This document shows, one piece after another, positions 35,381 to 45,501 of a DNA stretch of 64,000 bases (position 1 is the first letter of the stretch; the number at the start of each line of letters is the position of its first letter). The notes beneath the pieces are model-generated. The model was not told where the DNA came from and ran no database searches. It saw nothing but the letters and a program-made list of their open reading frames with translations. The stretch is from Roseibium aquae. GTDB lineage: Bacteria; Pseudomonadota; Alphaproteobacteria; Rhizobiales; Stappiaceae. The DNA lies in contig NZ_VXDC01000010.1 of assembly GCF_008711285.1 (NCBI RefSeq), positions 93,716 through 157,715 on the forward strand, given 5' to 3'. Position numbers and translations under genes: made by a program.

Positions 35381-35856
35381 AATACCTGCTGATCCTGCCG
35401 CTGCTCGTTGCCTGCAGCCCCGTCGAGGCCGAGATGCCCACCGCCTGCGAGCTGCTGCGCGGCGTCGACCCAGAGGCGCTTCTTGGTCAACCGGCCGAGA
35501 TCGTCGAGATGTCCAACATCGACAACGATGCCGTGCACATGACCATGTGCAACGCCAATCCGGCCGAGGGCTATGAGGGGCTCGGGGTGCTCCTGCGTCA
35601 CGTGAAAACCGATGACGGCATGACCCCGCAGGCCCGGATCGAGGCCTATGTCGAAGATCTCAAAACAACGATGACTGCCGACGTGGCCGTCGAACAGGTG
35701 GATGGCGTCGGTGATGCCGGCGGTATCTGGATGGATATGGGCGCTCAGCTCGCCTTCTTCCACGGCCCCTCACTGATCATCGCGACCGCTTCTGGCAGCA
35801 CGCCAAAGGACACCGCCCGGATGATGGCCGAACGGATCGATGCGCAACTCGACTAG
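35377..35856 (+). CDS. Putative lipoprotein of unknown function
   Basis: A 159-residue protein with a lipoprotein-type signal (KYLLILPLLVACS; LVAC lipobox, Cys13). The mature part is acidic with two further cysteines (Cys28 and Cys61). No family is recognised. Coupled to the OmpA-like gene by a four-base overlap, so they are probably partners in the outer envelope. Confidence 0.75.
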   Translation: MKYLLILPLLVACSPVEAEMPTACELLRGVDPEALLGQPAEIVEMSNIDNDAVHMTMCNANPAEGYEGLGVLLRHVKTDDGMTPQARIEAYVEDLKTTMTADVAVEQVDGVGDAGGIWMDMGAQLAFFHGPSLIIATASGSTPKDTARMMAERIDAQLD

Positions 35857-36268
35857 GCCCGGCACCGGCAAGCCGCAGGCGAATATTCAATCTGGCAAGC
35901 ACAGTTCGACCTGAATTTATCGGCCCTGCTGGTCCAAACGGGTCCGGCGAGGCGGAAAAAGGGGGCAGGAAGCCCCTGGCGCGCCATTGAGCCGCCGTAG
36001 CCGCAATCCACCGGCCCCGCATTTCGCCAACCTGAAACCCCGCAGGCCCGCCGCCGCTGCGCTATGTGTGGGCTACGCAGCGCCAGGCCTGCTCAGCACA
36101 AGGGGGGCAATTTTAGATGCCGAGAGGGGGTCAAACTTCAATGCCGATTGACACTGATGTCGCAGCAAAGCCGAGGCCGGCAGGAAGCGGAATTGATCAA
36201 GATTGCCCTGCAATTCGTCTGGAATAGCGCATTTTTTCAGAGGCTCTGCCTTTCGACAGGCTCAGTCG
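35857..36268. other. Intergenic stretch containing an IS21-type end remnant
   Basis: No supported gene. The right half (36103-36153) carries the structure of an insertion-sequence end. The left half is GC-rich without recognisable coding. Confidence 0.5.
36103..36153 (-). mobile_element. Remnant terminal end of an IS21-family element
   Basis: On the minus strand the stretch begins TGTCAATCGGCATTGAAG and has two tandem copies of a CGGCAT...TGACCCCC/TTGCCCCCC unit. This is the usual multi-repeat end of one IS21-family group. No transposase genes are attached, so it looks like a solo or decayed end. Confidence 0.45.
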
Positions 36269-39200
36269 TCAGACATTGATGGTGACGTCAAGGCTGTGCC
36301 TGCCCTCGGGTAAACGCAGCCTGAGCCGACCATTGTCGAGCGCCAAGGGCACGCCATCGAGCATGGCAGTGCGAATGCCAAGGCCGATCAGGCCTTCATT
36401 CTGGATGGTGATGGCAAGATGCGTGCCCCCAAGCCTGACTGATGCACGAACCGCTGGCCAAACCTTTGGGAAACAGGGGTCAAGCACAATCTCTGATCCT
36501 TCGCGGGTCAACCCCAGAATGCCCTCGATCCCTGCGCGGTACATCCAGCCAGCCGATCCGGTGTACCAGGTCCAGCCGCCCCGGCCTTTATGCGGCGCGG
36601 TGGAATACACGTCCGCCGCCACGACATAGGGTTCGACCCTGTAGCGCGCCGCGGCATCGGGCGTCAGGGCGTGGTTGATGGGGTTGACCAGCGCGAACAG
36701 CCCCGCTGCCGCGTCGCCGTCTCCCATCCGGCAATGTGCAAGGATCGCCCACATTGCGGCATGGCTGTATTGCCCGCCGTTCTCGCGCAGACCCGGCGGA
36801 TAGCTCTTGATGTAGCCGGGATCGGGCGAAGAGCTGTCGAAGGGCGGCGCGAACAGCAGCGCAAGCCCCGGATCGGGGCGGATCAGATGCTTCGACATGC
36901 TGGCCATGGCTGTGGTGGCGCGGACAGGATCCGCCGCGCCGGAAAGAACCGCCCAGGATTGCGCGATGCTGTCGATGCGGCATTCCTCCGATCCGGCGGA
37001 TCCCAGCGGCGTGCCGTCGTCGAATGTGCCACGGCGATACCAGTCGCCGTCCCAGCCTTCGCTTTCGATAGCCCGCAGCACTGCGGCCCGATGGTCGCGC
37101 CAGCGGGCGGCACGAGCCGGGTCGCGGATACCTGCATGGGGAGCCATCGCGTCGATGGTGGCGATCAGCAGCCAGCCCAGCCAGACGGAGGTGCCACGCC
37201 CGCCCTCGCCGACGCGGTTCATGCCGTCGTTCCAGTCGCCCGTTCCGATCAGGGGCATGCCGTTCGTGCCCGTCAGGTCGATCGCCTGATCCAGCCCGCG
37301 CGCGCAATGCTCGAACAGGCTGGCCTGCGTATCGGAGATCATGGGCAGGAAGAAATCGTCGTGCACGCCTTCGGGCAGCACCGGACCATCAAGGAACGGG
37401 ATCTGTTCATCAAGGATCGCCGCATCGCCGGAAACCGCGATGTATTGCGCGACGCCGAAGCCCAGCCAGACGCGATCGTCCGACATCCGCGTCCGCACGC
37501 CCTGGCCGGAATGTGGCAGCCACCAATGCTGCACATCCCCTTCGGGAAACTGCCGCGACGCCGCACGCAACAGATGCGCGCGTGTCATCTCTGGCCGCAG
37601 CGCGGTCAGCGCCATGCCGTCCTGCAACTGGTCGCGAAAGCCGAAGGCGCCGCTGGCCTGGTAGAACCCGGCGCGTGCCCAGATCCGGCAGGCGAGCGTC
37701 TGATAGAGCAGCCAGCCGTTCAGCAGGATATCCATCGCGCGGTCGGGCGTCGTGACCTGCACGGCGGTCAGAAGGTCCGACCAGTGCTGCCGGACGGTCT
37801 GCAGGGTCACCTCCGGATCCGCAGCGCGGTGCCGCTCGATCACGGCGCGCGCGGCTCCGGCCGAGTCGGCCTGCCCAAGCAGGAACACGACATCCACGCT
37901 TTCGTGCGGTGCAAGGGTCACATGCCGTTGCAGCGCGGCACAGGGATCGAGGGCCGGCCCGGTGCGCCCCGACAGCGGCCCGGCGCCGATACCGGCGGGG
38001 CGTGCCATGCGGCCCTCGGGGCCCAAAACCTCGGATCGGTCGGCGCTCACGCTGCTTGTCTCCGCGCCCAGGTCGGCAAAGGCGACGCGTCCCGGAAACG
38101 CAAGTCCAAAGGGGTTTCGGGCGAAGATGGCCCCGGTCTCCGCGTCCCGGGTCGTGGTGATATGGCCCGCCGTGGCGCTGCGGGACGTGCCGAGAACCCA
38201 TTCCGCGTAGGCAGTGACCGACAGACGGCGCACCCTCTCGCCGGTGTTGCGCAGCGTCAGCCGGGTAATCTTGACGGGTGCGTCCAGCGGCACGAACTGC
38301 ACCATCTCTGCCGCGATGCCGTGGGCGGCATGCTCGAACCGACTGTAGCCGAAACCATGCCGCGCGACATAGGTGCCGCGCCCCCGGATCGGCAGCGCGG
38401 TCGGCGTCCACAGCGCACCGCTGTCGAGATCGCGCAGGTAGAGCGCCTCCCCGGCGGGATCGCAGACCGGGTCGTTCGACCAAGGCGTCAGCTGGTTCTC
38501 GCGGCTGTTTTCGGCCCAGACAGGACCGCTGCCCTCGGCCGAGACCGCAAAGCCGAAGTCCGGGTTCGCGATGACGTTGATCCAGGGTGCAGGCGTGGTG
38601 TGGCCACCCTTCAGGATGGTCACATATTCACGGCCGTCCTCGGCAAAGCCCCCGGTTCCGTTGAAGAACTCCAGCTCGATGTCCGGCGTTGCGCTGGCCG
38701 GTGAAGGGGCTGGCGTCGCAGGGTGCGGCGCTGCTGGCGACGTTGCCACCGGCAGCAAGGCGTCGATCTGGTCGCCGATGCCGCCCCGGCTGGCCAGCAA
38801 TATCACGCGCGCGACAGCGTTCAGCAGTGCCCGCTGTTCGCCTGTGACCAGATCGGCGCGCAGGGTGTGGATGGCGCCCCGTGTCGCGCCTTGATGCGCG
38901 GCGCTGCGCGGGCGGGTCTGGGCCGACCGGACGGCTGTGTCGATGGCACCCTGCATGTCCTGCACGTAGGACGACGCGCGGTCGTTCAGGATCACCAGAT
39001 CGACGTCCAGTTGCCGCATCCGCAGATATTCGTGCGCGGCCAGAACCTCGTGCAACGCGGCGACGTCCTCGGTATCGCTGATCCGGAACAGGACGATCGG
39101 CAGATCTCCCGAGATTCCCATTGCCCAAAGCATCGATTGCGGCCCCATCCCGGCGTCGATCTGGCCGGGCGTCGCCTGCAATCGCGGATCGTCGCGCAGA

Positions 39201-42200
39201 ATCATGCCTCCGAGGCGCTGAAAATCTACCGCTGCAGCGTGGGTGACGCCCAGATGGCGCAATTGCACCTGGTTTTGTGTCCAAGACAGGGTCACGGCCC
39301 GCTCGAAGGCGGAAGCGTCGCGATGGCGGTCCACCTGATCCAGCAGCGCTTCCGGCGTTTCCGCGACCACGGTCCAGAAGGTCACGCGCGCCGTGCCGCC
39401 CGGGGGCACGACAATCCGGCGGCGCAGGGCAAGAACCGGGTCGAGGACCGTGCCCGTGGTGCCTGACAGCGGCCTGTCCGCCATCGTCGCGGTGCCGATA
39501 TCGCGTCCCCGGCCAATGAAGCGCGCGCGGTCGGTCTCGTACTGGACGGCGGCGCTTTCGATGCCTTCGACCACGCCGATATGGGCGACCCAGACGTCCG
39601 GGTCGCTGGCGGAACGACGACGGCGCGTGGCGATGATCGCGCCGAGGTCCGCCATGAAATCCGTCACGACGAACAGCTTGGAAAACGCCGGGTGCGCCAG
39701 ATCGGAAGCGTGAGGCGCCAGCACGAGTTCGGCGTAGGAGGTCAGGTCGATTTCCCGCGCGCGGCGCCCGGTATTCGTCAGCGTGACGCGCCGTGCCTCT
39801 GCATCGTCCTCGGCCGAAACCACGACTTCAGTGGTCATGCTGAGGGTTCCGTCGTGATGCGTAAACGTGGCCTGGTGTTCACAGAACACGGCATGGTGCC
39901 GGTCCTGTCCGGCCCCGGTCGGCTGCAGCGCGCCGGACCAGAGCGCGCCGGACTTCACATCCCGCGCGAAGATGAACGACCCCAGGGTCGCCTGCGACGG
40001 ATCGGGCCGCCAGCGGGTGATGGCCTGATCGCGCCATCGGCTGTAGCCCCCGCCCGTGGGGGTCAGCATCACGGCATAGCGTCCGTTCGACAGCATGTGC
40101 CCGGTGGGGGACGTCTCGCCCGGCGCGTCGAACCGGCGCACGACCGGAGCGTCATCGCTCTCGACCCGCGTGACTGGGACATCCTCGGCGCGCGGTGGCA
40201 TCGCGGTCGCATCGCGCGGCACGCGCTCCTGCAGCAGAAGCTCCACGGCCCGGATCATTGGTTCGGCGTGGAACCGTGTCCGCAGTTGACCGCCCTGAAG
40301 GGTGTTGGCGATGGCGGTGATCGTCATGCCCTGATGGTGCGCCATGAAGCTTTGCACCAGGGCGTGATCCGCCCCGGCGGGCAGGCGCTGCGCCGTGAAA
40401 TCGACCGCCTCGTAGAACCCGAACCGGCCTTCAGCCCCAAGAGCGGCGAGACGCTCGAAGTTTTGCAAGGCGGCGTGCGGCGCGACCATCGTGGCCAGCC
40501 CGGTGGCATAGGGGGCGATGACACGGTTTTCGTTCAGCCCCCGTTTCAGACCCAGCCCTGGCACGCCGAAGTTGGAATACTGGTAGGTCATTTCCAGATC
40601 GCGGGCGTTGTAGGAGGATTCCGACACACCCCACGGCATCCCGTGCGCCGCGCCATAGGCCATCTGACGGTCCACGATCAGCCGGTTGGTCTGTTCGAGA
40701 ATAGATCCGGCAGGCGCGCGCATGACAAGTGACGGCATGAGGTATTCGAACATGCTGCCCGACCACGAGATCAAGGCCGATCCCGCTCCCACCGGCGTCG
40801 CTGCACGGCCCAGACGGAACCAGTGCCGGGTGGCCACGTCGCCCTTGGCGATGGCGAACAGGCTGGCCAGCCGCGCCTCGGAGGCCAGCAGGTCATAGCA
40901 GTTGGGGTCGCGCGAATTCGTTGCCACGGAGAAGCCGATGGACAGCAGCTTCTTTTCCGGGTCGAGCAGGAAGGCGAAGTCCATCTGCATGGCCAGATCG
41001 CCGGCCAGGCGCTCGATTTCGGCAAGGCGCGGGCCGGCATCGCCCGCCGCATCCTCGACATGCCCCGCAATACAGTCCCGCGCCGCCCCGCACCAGAAAG
41101 CCAGATCAGATGCGGGTTCGCCCAAGTCGGCGGCGAGGTCGGCAGCTTCGGTCGCGAGGGGCAGCAGGATTGCGAAGGCCTCCTGCCGCGCATTGGCGTC
41201 GATCAGCCGGTCAAGCAAAGCGGATACTGCAACAGCCTCGGATGTCAGCTCCATTTGAGCCAGCGCCAGCGCATCGCCAAGCCCCGCGCGCCGTTCGGAC
41301 TCTGCCAGCCGCGTTTCCTGCCACGCCCGACACGCCTGCGCCACGGCGATCAGGTGACCGGCCAGATTGCCGCTGTCCACCGACGAGACATAGGCCGGGT
41401 CCAGCACGCGCAGATCGCGGGTGTCGTGCCAGTTGTAGAGATGACCGCGGAACCGGGGCATCCGCTCTAAGGTCAGCAGCGTCTGTTCCAGGCGGGTGAC
41501 GGCCGCGGCCTGTCCGATCCACCCCATGTCCCGGGCAACGGTGGCTGACAGCAGGTAGAGGCCGATATTGGTCGGCGACGTGCGGTGAAAGACCGTGGGC
41601 GTGGGAGTTTCCTGAAAGTTGTCGGGAGGCAGGAAATTGTCGGCCTCGGTCACGAAGGTTTCGAAATAGCGCCAGGTGCGGCGGGCGATCAGGCGCAGGG
41701 TGCGGGCTTGGTTCGCGTCGAGCGGTTCGGACACCTTGGCGGCCCATGGTTGGCTGACGCGCCAGGCCAGCGCGGGTGCTGCCAGCCACAGCAAAGCGAA
41801 GGGTGCGACAACCGGCCAGCCCGCCGGATTGAGCGCCACCGCCACACCGCAGGTGGCAAGGCCAAGCGCCATTCCACCCTTCATCTGCCGGTACTGCGCG
41901 CCAGGTCCCGGCATCACGTCCGCCCCTGCCGCAGCCGCCGTCACCCATTGCAGCAGGTGGCGCCGCGTCACCGCCATCCGGATCAGAGCGCGCACAATGG
42001 CATCCGCCATCTGCCACGCCGTATCGGCCAGGAAAGCCGTGTTGAGCGCGATCTGCGCCAGGGCGCGCCGCGCATCGGCCAGCAGCGCCGCAAGATGGCT
42101 GCGCGAGGTGATCCCTGCCCGGCCCGGCAGAACGGCAATCGGCAGGCCTACAAGATGCGGCAAGGCCAGCATCAAAAGCACCGCGACGGTCCAGGCGGCG

Positions 42201-44710
42201 GCCACCGGGACCGGCAACAACCAGCCCGCGAACAGGGCGGCAAGCGTCAGCGGTGCGACCAGCGCGCGGCGCAGATTGTCGGCCATCTTCCAGCGACCCA
42301 GCGGCGACAGGCCGCTGTCCGGCTGGATCAGCCACGGCAAAAGCTGCCAGTCGCCCCGCACCCACCGGTGCTGGCGGCGCATGGCGGTATCGTAGCGTGC
42401 GGGAAAGTCATCGACCACGTCGATGTCCGAGGCCAGGCCGGCGCGCGCAAAATCCCCCTCGAACAGATCATGGCTCAGCAGGGTGTTGTCCGGCACGCGG
42501 CCTGCAAGGCTGGCGGCAAAGGCGTCCACGTCATAGATGCCCTTGCCGGTGAATGATCCCTCGCCGAACAGATCCTGATACACGTTGCTGTCGGCGCTGG
42601 CGTAGGGCTCGATCCCGCCAGGGCTGGAATAGACGCGCTGGAACACCGAGCCTTCGGTGCCCGTCGGCAGCGCCGGCGTCACGCGTGGCTGAACGATGCC
42701 GTAACCCGCCGTGACGCGGCGGGCCACGGGGTCGAACACGGCCCGGTTCAGCGGATGGGCCATCTTGCCGATTAGACGCGCAACGGTATCGCGGAGAAGA
42801 CGCGTATCGCCATCGAGGGTGATGACGAACTTAATATCCTGCGGGACGTGCGAATGGGGCAGGAAATTCGTGTCGGTGGCGCCGCGCAGCAGGTGGTTCA
42901 GTTCGGTCAGCTTGCCGCGCTTGCGCTCCCACCCCATCCACACGCCTTCCGAGGGATTCCAGAGCCTATGGCGGTGCAGGAACAGGAACCGTTCGCCGTG
43001 ATCGGACGGATACCGCGCGTTCAGGCGCTTCATCGCCGACTCGGCCGTGGCGACGAGAGATGCATCCTGAGGTGTCGTCTGGCTGGCCGCATCCGGCCCG
43101 TCGGACAGCAGCGAATAGTGCAGCGCGCCGCCGGTGCTGGACAGGTGATGCACCTCGAGCTGGTCGATCTGCGCCTGAAGATCCTCGGCGTCACGCAGCA
43201 ACACGGGCACCGCCACCAGTGTCCGCAAGGACGAGGGAATTCCGGTCGCCAGATCGAGCGTCGGCAACAGGCGTGGCCCCACGGTTCGGGTTATGGCCAG
43301 ATTGACCAGCGCGGTTCCGACCTCGGACGCGGTGACAAGACCTGTAACCGCAAGGAGCAGCAAAGCCGGCCCACGCGCACCCGAAGCCCAGAGCGCCGCC
43401 GCAAGAACCGCTACGGAAACAAGCGCGACCGCACCAATGTAGCCAACCAGACCGAGCCGACCGGTTGCACGACCGACCTGCATCCGCAGGGTTGGCACAA
43501 ACCCGATCTCGCGTTCCAGCGTCCTTCGACCGGGCCCGATCAGGCCGAACCCCGGATCGCCCTCGGCCCCGTCCGATCCCGGCGCGGCTGCAAGGGCAAG
43601 GGCCGCATCGGTGACGGAGATCTCGCTCAGCGCCGATCCGCGCGCCAGCACCTCGATTTCCGTCCGGTAGGTGTTGCGGGTTGCGAAATCCATCGCCGCG
43701 AAACCGGACCGCGCGCGCAGGCGGATGTCGATCAGGCTGACATCCTCGAAGAATTCGGCCCAGTCGATTTCCGAGGCAAGCCTCATGCTGGTCACGATAT
43801 TGCGCATCGTGACGTTCGATGCCCCTTGCCGCATCTGGGCGTTCTGCACGACGGTCTCGATCGAGGATCCCTGATGGTACAGCCGGTCTTCCAGCCAAGC
43901 GTGGAGTGGCGTCTCGGCCGGGTCGAACCCTCGAAGCCGCTTGGCGATCTGGGCCGCGGCGATCTCGTCAAGCGGGCCGGTGGTGACGGACGCGGTCGCG
44001 GCACGAAGCGCGTCCTGTGGCGACACGACCGGGTCTTTGGGCGCCGCCAGCACCTGATCGACGATGTCGTCTGCCAACACCCGAAGGTCGTTGCCCCGGG
44101 TGATCTGCTCGGCCAGACGGCGCATGTTCTCAACCAGAACGATCCTCAGCGTGATCGCCACGGCCCAAAGTTCGCCGATGGTGAGCGGGCTGACCTGCTG
44201 GTAGGACTTCACGAACCGGGCAAGACCGGGACCGTACAGCAGGCTGTCGGTATGGGCGACATAGGCCCATGCCAGGCCGAATACGCGCGGATATCCGGCG
44301 AACGGACCGTCGGCGAGCTTGGGCAGTTGTCGGTAATACCCCGCGGGGAGATCAGCGTCGATCTGGCGCAACTGCTGGTCGACCAGGTGGAAATTGTCCA
44401 GCAGCCATTCGGCGGCGGGCGTGACGGGGCACCCGGACTGCAACGTCCGCGCGCAGGATCTGTAGGCCATGAGCAAACAGCGCGCGTTGTCCTTGACGCG
44501 CATCGTCAGCGGACGGACACGCGGGCCGCGCTTCGGCGCGACTGCCTGTGCCGCCGCCAGGGACAGGGCGTGATGCTCCAGCCTTTCGCTGCCGAAGATT
44601 TCCGATCGGATCGGAGTTGTGTCGCGCCACAGGTCGGGCGCGGGCCGGCGCCATCCGACGCTCTGGAACACGCGCTGCCGAAGGCTGGACATCGAAGGCC
44701 TGGCCCTCAC
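36269..44710 (-). CDS. ndvB: Cyclic beta-1,2-glucan synthase
   Basis: A 2813-residue inner-membrane enzyme that builds and cyclises periplasmic beta-1,2-glucans from UDP-glucose. Residues 1-400 form the N-terminal cytoplasmic region. Membrane helices lie near 420-470, 815-850 and 945-985. The glycosyltransferase unit (490-800) shows ITLDGDTRLL and the RRQHRWVRGDWQ motif. Residues 1000-1500 form the glucoamylase-like domain. The C-terminal third is GH94-like (GTGDWNDGMNRVGEGGRG, WTWYTGSAGWMYR) and controls glucan length. Length matches the family (about 2800). The GTG at 44710 overlaps the stop of a 58-residue upstream gene as GTGA and follows GAGG; an ATG at 44692 is the alternative. Confidence 0.95.
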   Translation of the reverse strand: MRARPSMSSLRQRVFQSVGWRRPAPDLWRDTTPIRSEIFGSERLEHHALSLAAAQAVAPKRGPRVRPLTMRVKDNARCLLMAYRSCARTLQSGCPVTPAAEWLLDNFHLVDQQLRQIDADLPAGYYRQLPKLADGPFAGYPRVFGLAWAYVAHTDSLLYGPGLARFVKSYQQVSPLTIGELWAVAITLRIVLVENMRRLAEQITRGNDLRVLADDIVDQVLAAPKDPVVSPQDALRAATASVTTGPLDEIAAAQIAKRLRGFDPAETPLHAWLEDRLYHQGSSIETVVQNAQMRQGASNVTMRNIVTSMRLASEIDWAEFFEDVSLIDIRLRARSGFAAMDFATRNTYRTEIEVLARGSALSEISVTDAALALAAAPGSDGAEGDPGFGLIGPGRRTLEREIGFVPTLRMQVGRATGRLGLVGYIGAVALVSVAVLAAALWASGARGPALLLLAVTGLVTASEVGTALVNLAITRTVGPRLLPTLDLATGIPSSLRTLVAVPVLLRDAEDLQAQIDQLEVHHLSSTGGALHYSLLSDGPDAASQTTPQDASLVATAESAMKRLNARYPSDHGERFLFLHRHRLWNPSEGVWMGWERKRGKLTELNHLLRGATDTNFLPHSHVPQDIKFVITLDGDTRLLRDTVARLIGKMAHPLNRAVFDPVARRVTAGYGIVQPRVTPALPTGTEGSVFQRVYSSPGGIEPYASADSNVYQDLFGEGSFTGKGIYDVDAFAASLAGRVPDNTLLSHDLFEGDFARAGLASDIDVVDDFPARYDTAMRRQHRWVRGDWQLLPWLIQPDSGLSPLGRWKMADNLRRALVAPLTLAALFAGWLLPVPVAAAWTVAVLLMLALPHLVGLPIAVLPGRAGITSRSHLAALLADARRALAQIALNTAFLADTAWQMADAIVRALIRMAVTRRHLLQWVTAAAAGADVMPGPGAQYRQMKGGMALGLATCGVAVALNPAGWPVVAPFALLWLAAPALAWRVSQPWAAKVSEPLDANQARTLRLIARRTWRYFETFVTEADNFLPPDNFQETPTPTVFHRTSPTNIGLYLLSATVARDMGWIGQAAAVTRLEQTLLTLERMPRFRGHLYNWHDTRDLRVLDPAYVSSVDSGNLAGHLIAVAQACRAWQETRLAESERRAGLGDALALAQMELTSEAVAVSALLDRLIDANARQEAFAILLPLATEAADLAADLGEPASDLAFWCGAARDCIAGHVEDAAGDAGPRLAEIERLAGDLAMQMDFAFLLDPEKKLLSIGFSVATNSRDPNCYDLLASEARLASLFAIAKGDVATRHWFRLGRAATPVGAGSALISWSGSMFEYLMPSLVMRAPAGSILEQTNRLIVDRQMAYGAAHGMPWGVSESSYNARDLEMTYQYSNFGVPGLGLKRGLNENRVIAPYATGLATMVAPHAALQNFERLAALGAEGRFGFYEAVDFTAQRLPAGADHALVQSFMAHHQGMTITAIANTLQGGQLRTRFHAEPMIRAVELLLQERVPRDATAMPPRAEDVPVTRVESDDAPVVRRFDAPGETSPTGHMLSNGRYAVMLTPTGGGYSRWRDQAITRWRPDPSQATLGSFIFARDVKSGALWSGALQPTGAGQDRHHAVFCEHQATFTHHDGTLSMTTEVVVSAEDDAEARRVTLTNTGRRAREIDLTSYAELVLAPHASDLAHPAFSKLFVVTDFMADLGAIIATRRRRSASDPDVWVAHIGVVEGIESAAVQYETDRARFIGRGRDIGTATMADRPLSGTTGTVLDPVLALRRRIVVPPGGTARVTFWTVVAETPEALLDQVDRHRDASAFERAVTLSWTQNQVQLRHLGVTHAAAVDFQRLGGMILRDDPRLQATPGQIDAGMGPQSMLWAMGISGDLPIVLFRISDTEDVAALHEVLAAHEYLRMRQLDVDLVILNDRASSYVQDMQGAIDTAVRSAQTRPRSAAHQGATRGAIHTLRADLVTGEQRALLNAVARVILLASRGGIGDQIDALLPVATSPAAPHPATPAPSPASATPDIELEFFNGTGGFAEDGREYVTILKGGHTTPAPWINVIANPDFGFAVSAEGSGPVWAENSRENQLTPWSNDPVCDPAGEALYLRDLDSGALWTPTALPIRGRGTYVARHGFGYSRFEHAAHGIAAEMVQFVPLDAPVKITRLTLRNTGERVRRLSVTAYAEWVLGTSRSATAGHITTTRDAETGAIFARNPFGLAFPGRVAFADLGAETSSVSADRSEVLGPEGRMARPAGIGAGPLSGRTGPALDPCAALQRHVTLAPHESVDVVFLLGQADSAGAARAVIERHRAADPEVTLQTVRQHWSDLLTAVQVTTPDRAMDILLNGWLLYQTLACRIWARAGFYQASGAFGFRDQLQDGMALTALRPEMTRAHLLRAASRQFPEGDVQHWWLPHSGQGVRTRMSDDRVWLGFGVAQYIAVSGDAAILDEQIPFLDGPVLPEGVHDDFFLPMISDTQASLFEHCARGLDQAIDLTGTNGMPLIGTGDWNDGMNRVGEGGRGTSVWLGWLLIATIDAMAPHAGIRDPARAARWRDHRAAVLRAIESEGWDGDWYRRGTFDDGTPLGSAGSEECRIDSIAQSWAVLSGAADPVRATTAMASMSKHLIRPDPGLALLFAPPFDSSSPDPGYIKSYPPGLRENGGQYSHAAMWAILAHCRMGDGDAAAGLFALVNPINHALTPDAAARYRVEPYVVAADVYSTAPHKGRGGWTWYTGSAGWMYRAGIEGILGLTREGSEIVLDPCFPKVWPAVRASVRLGGTHLAITIQNEGLIGLGIRTAMLDGVPLALDNGRLRLRLPEGRHSLDVTINV

Positions 44711-44883
44711 ACCACCTCACGTCCGGATGGCTTGAGGCTCTCTGTAACTGTCTGCGTCGGCTCACGGGCCAGAATTCCTGCCCTGTCGTCCAGAGCAGCG
44801 GGTGCGGCATCATCGGACTTCGTCGAAGGCCGCATGCGCCGGGTCATGGCCACCCAGTTGTCTTCAATCTGATCCCAGTTCAT
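44707..44883 (-). CDS. 58-residue leader gene coupled to the glucan synthase
   Basis: A short gene starting MNWDQIEDNWVAMTRRMR, with an AAGGGAG site six bases before the ATG. Its TGA stop overlaps the GTG start of the synthase. The opening MNWDQIE...W resembles the start of CsbD-type stress proteins, but the rest (acidic then basic, ending SGREVV) is not CsbD. Translation is likely coupled, so it may set synthase expression or act as a small partner. Confidence 0.65.
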   Translation of the reverse strand: MNWDQIEDNWVAMTRRMRPSTKSDDAAPAALDDRAGILAREPTQTVTESLKPSGREVV

Positions 44884-45043
44884 CGCATCTCCCTTCGAGG
44901 GTCGGTGACTGCGCTTTCGCGGATACGCTTCTGCCTGTCGCGCGGCACAGTCTCAGGGTGTGGGACAACGTCAGGTCATCTTGGGGGGCCGGTGCCCAAG
45001 GCGCGCTATCGCAGATCAGTGTCTGAGCATTTTCCAGAGCGAA

Positions 45044-45063
45044 GGCGGCGGTATCCCGCCGCC
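45044..45063 (-). terminator. Hairpin GGCGGCGG-TATC-CCGCCGCC
   Basis: Perfect 8-base arms and a 4-base loop, one base past the end of the small frameshifted gene on the minus strand. No T-run, so the terminator role is tentative. Confidence 0.5.
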
Positions 45064-45064
45064 C

Positions 45065-45300
45065 CTACCGACGACGAACGGAATTCCCTCCCGCAAGAAT
45101 GCCGTTGATCAGGGTGGCGACGGCGACGTGAAGCTCGGCCTTGCCGTCTTCGCCGGGGTCGTTCGCGTGCGCCGCGGCGGCATCGCGCAGGATGTCGACA
45201 ATTTCATGTTCCGGCAGTATGTTGCGTCATTCAGCGCTAGCAGAAGCGACTCGCAGATCGCAAGGGCCGCGACGCCGGACACATCGGGAGTACTGGACAT
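45065..45300 (-). pseudogene. Frameshifted copy of a small Crp-linked gene
   Basis: The minus strand opens MSSTPDVSGVAALAICESLL, LALNDA and then loses one base near 45221-45222. In the next frame it continues ILPEHEIVDILRDAAA and ends GILAGGNSVRRR, stop at 45065. The intact paralogue at 63650-63880 reads MAALSICQALLLALNDAQILPEKEI and ends IIAGGNSI. The join is therefore a one-base deletion (or a sequencing error). The ATG at 45300 follows GGAAGG. Divergent from a Crp-type regulator, as is the paralogue. Confidence 0.75.
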
Positions 45301-45390
45301 TGACTTGGCCTTCCGTGGGCAGATGTCGAATGTGAGGCGCCCGTTGACGGGCAACATTGCACCAGTGTCGCAGTTCCGTGGTACAATGGG

Positions 45391-45404
45391 TTGAGGTAGA
45401 TCAG
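45391..45404. promoter_or_regulatory. FNR-type box TTGA-N6-TCAG
   Basis: TTGAGGTAGATCAG matches the TTGA-N6-TCAA consensus for FNR/DNR-type regulators at all but one position. It lies between the divergent small gene (91 bases away) and the Crp-type regulator (97 bases away). Confidence 0.5.
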
Positions 45405-45501
45405 CGTCGCCGTCGGTAGTTTCGCCTATCACTCGTTTGCATCGCCATCGCCACGTTTGCCCGTGTCCGACCTTGGGCACTTACCTTCAGAGGAGCGCAT
45501 A

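Noticed and set aside
42848..44872. A 674-codon open frame on the plus strand opposite the glucan synthase, and another of 704 codons at 36590-38704
   Set aside because: Both are antisense to a gene with clear full-length homology. Their products are rich in Arg, Gln, Gly and Pro and match no family. GC-rich codon use opens the opposite frame.
45218..45228. Programmed frameshifting in the small gene
   Set aside because: There is no slippery run or stimulatory structure at the joint, and the paralogue at 63650 needs no shift. A one-base deletion is simpler.
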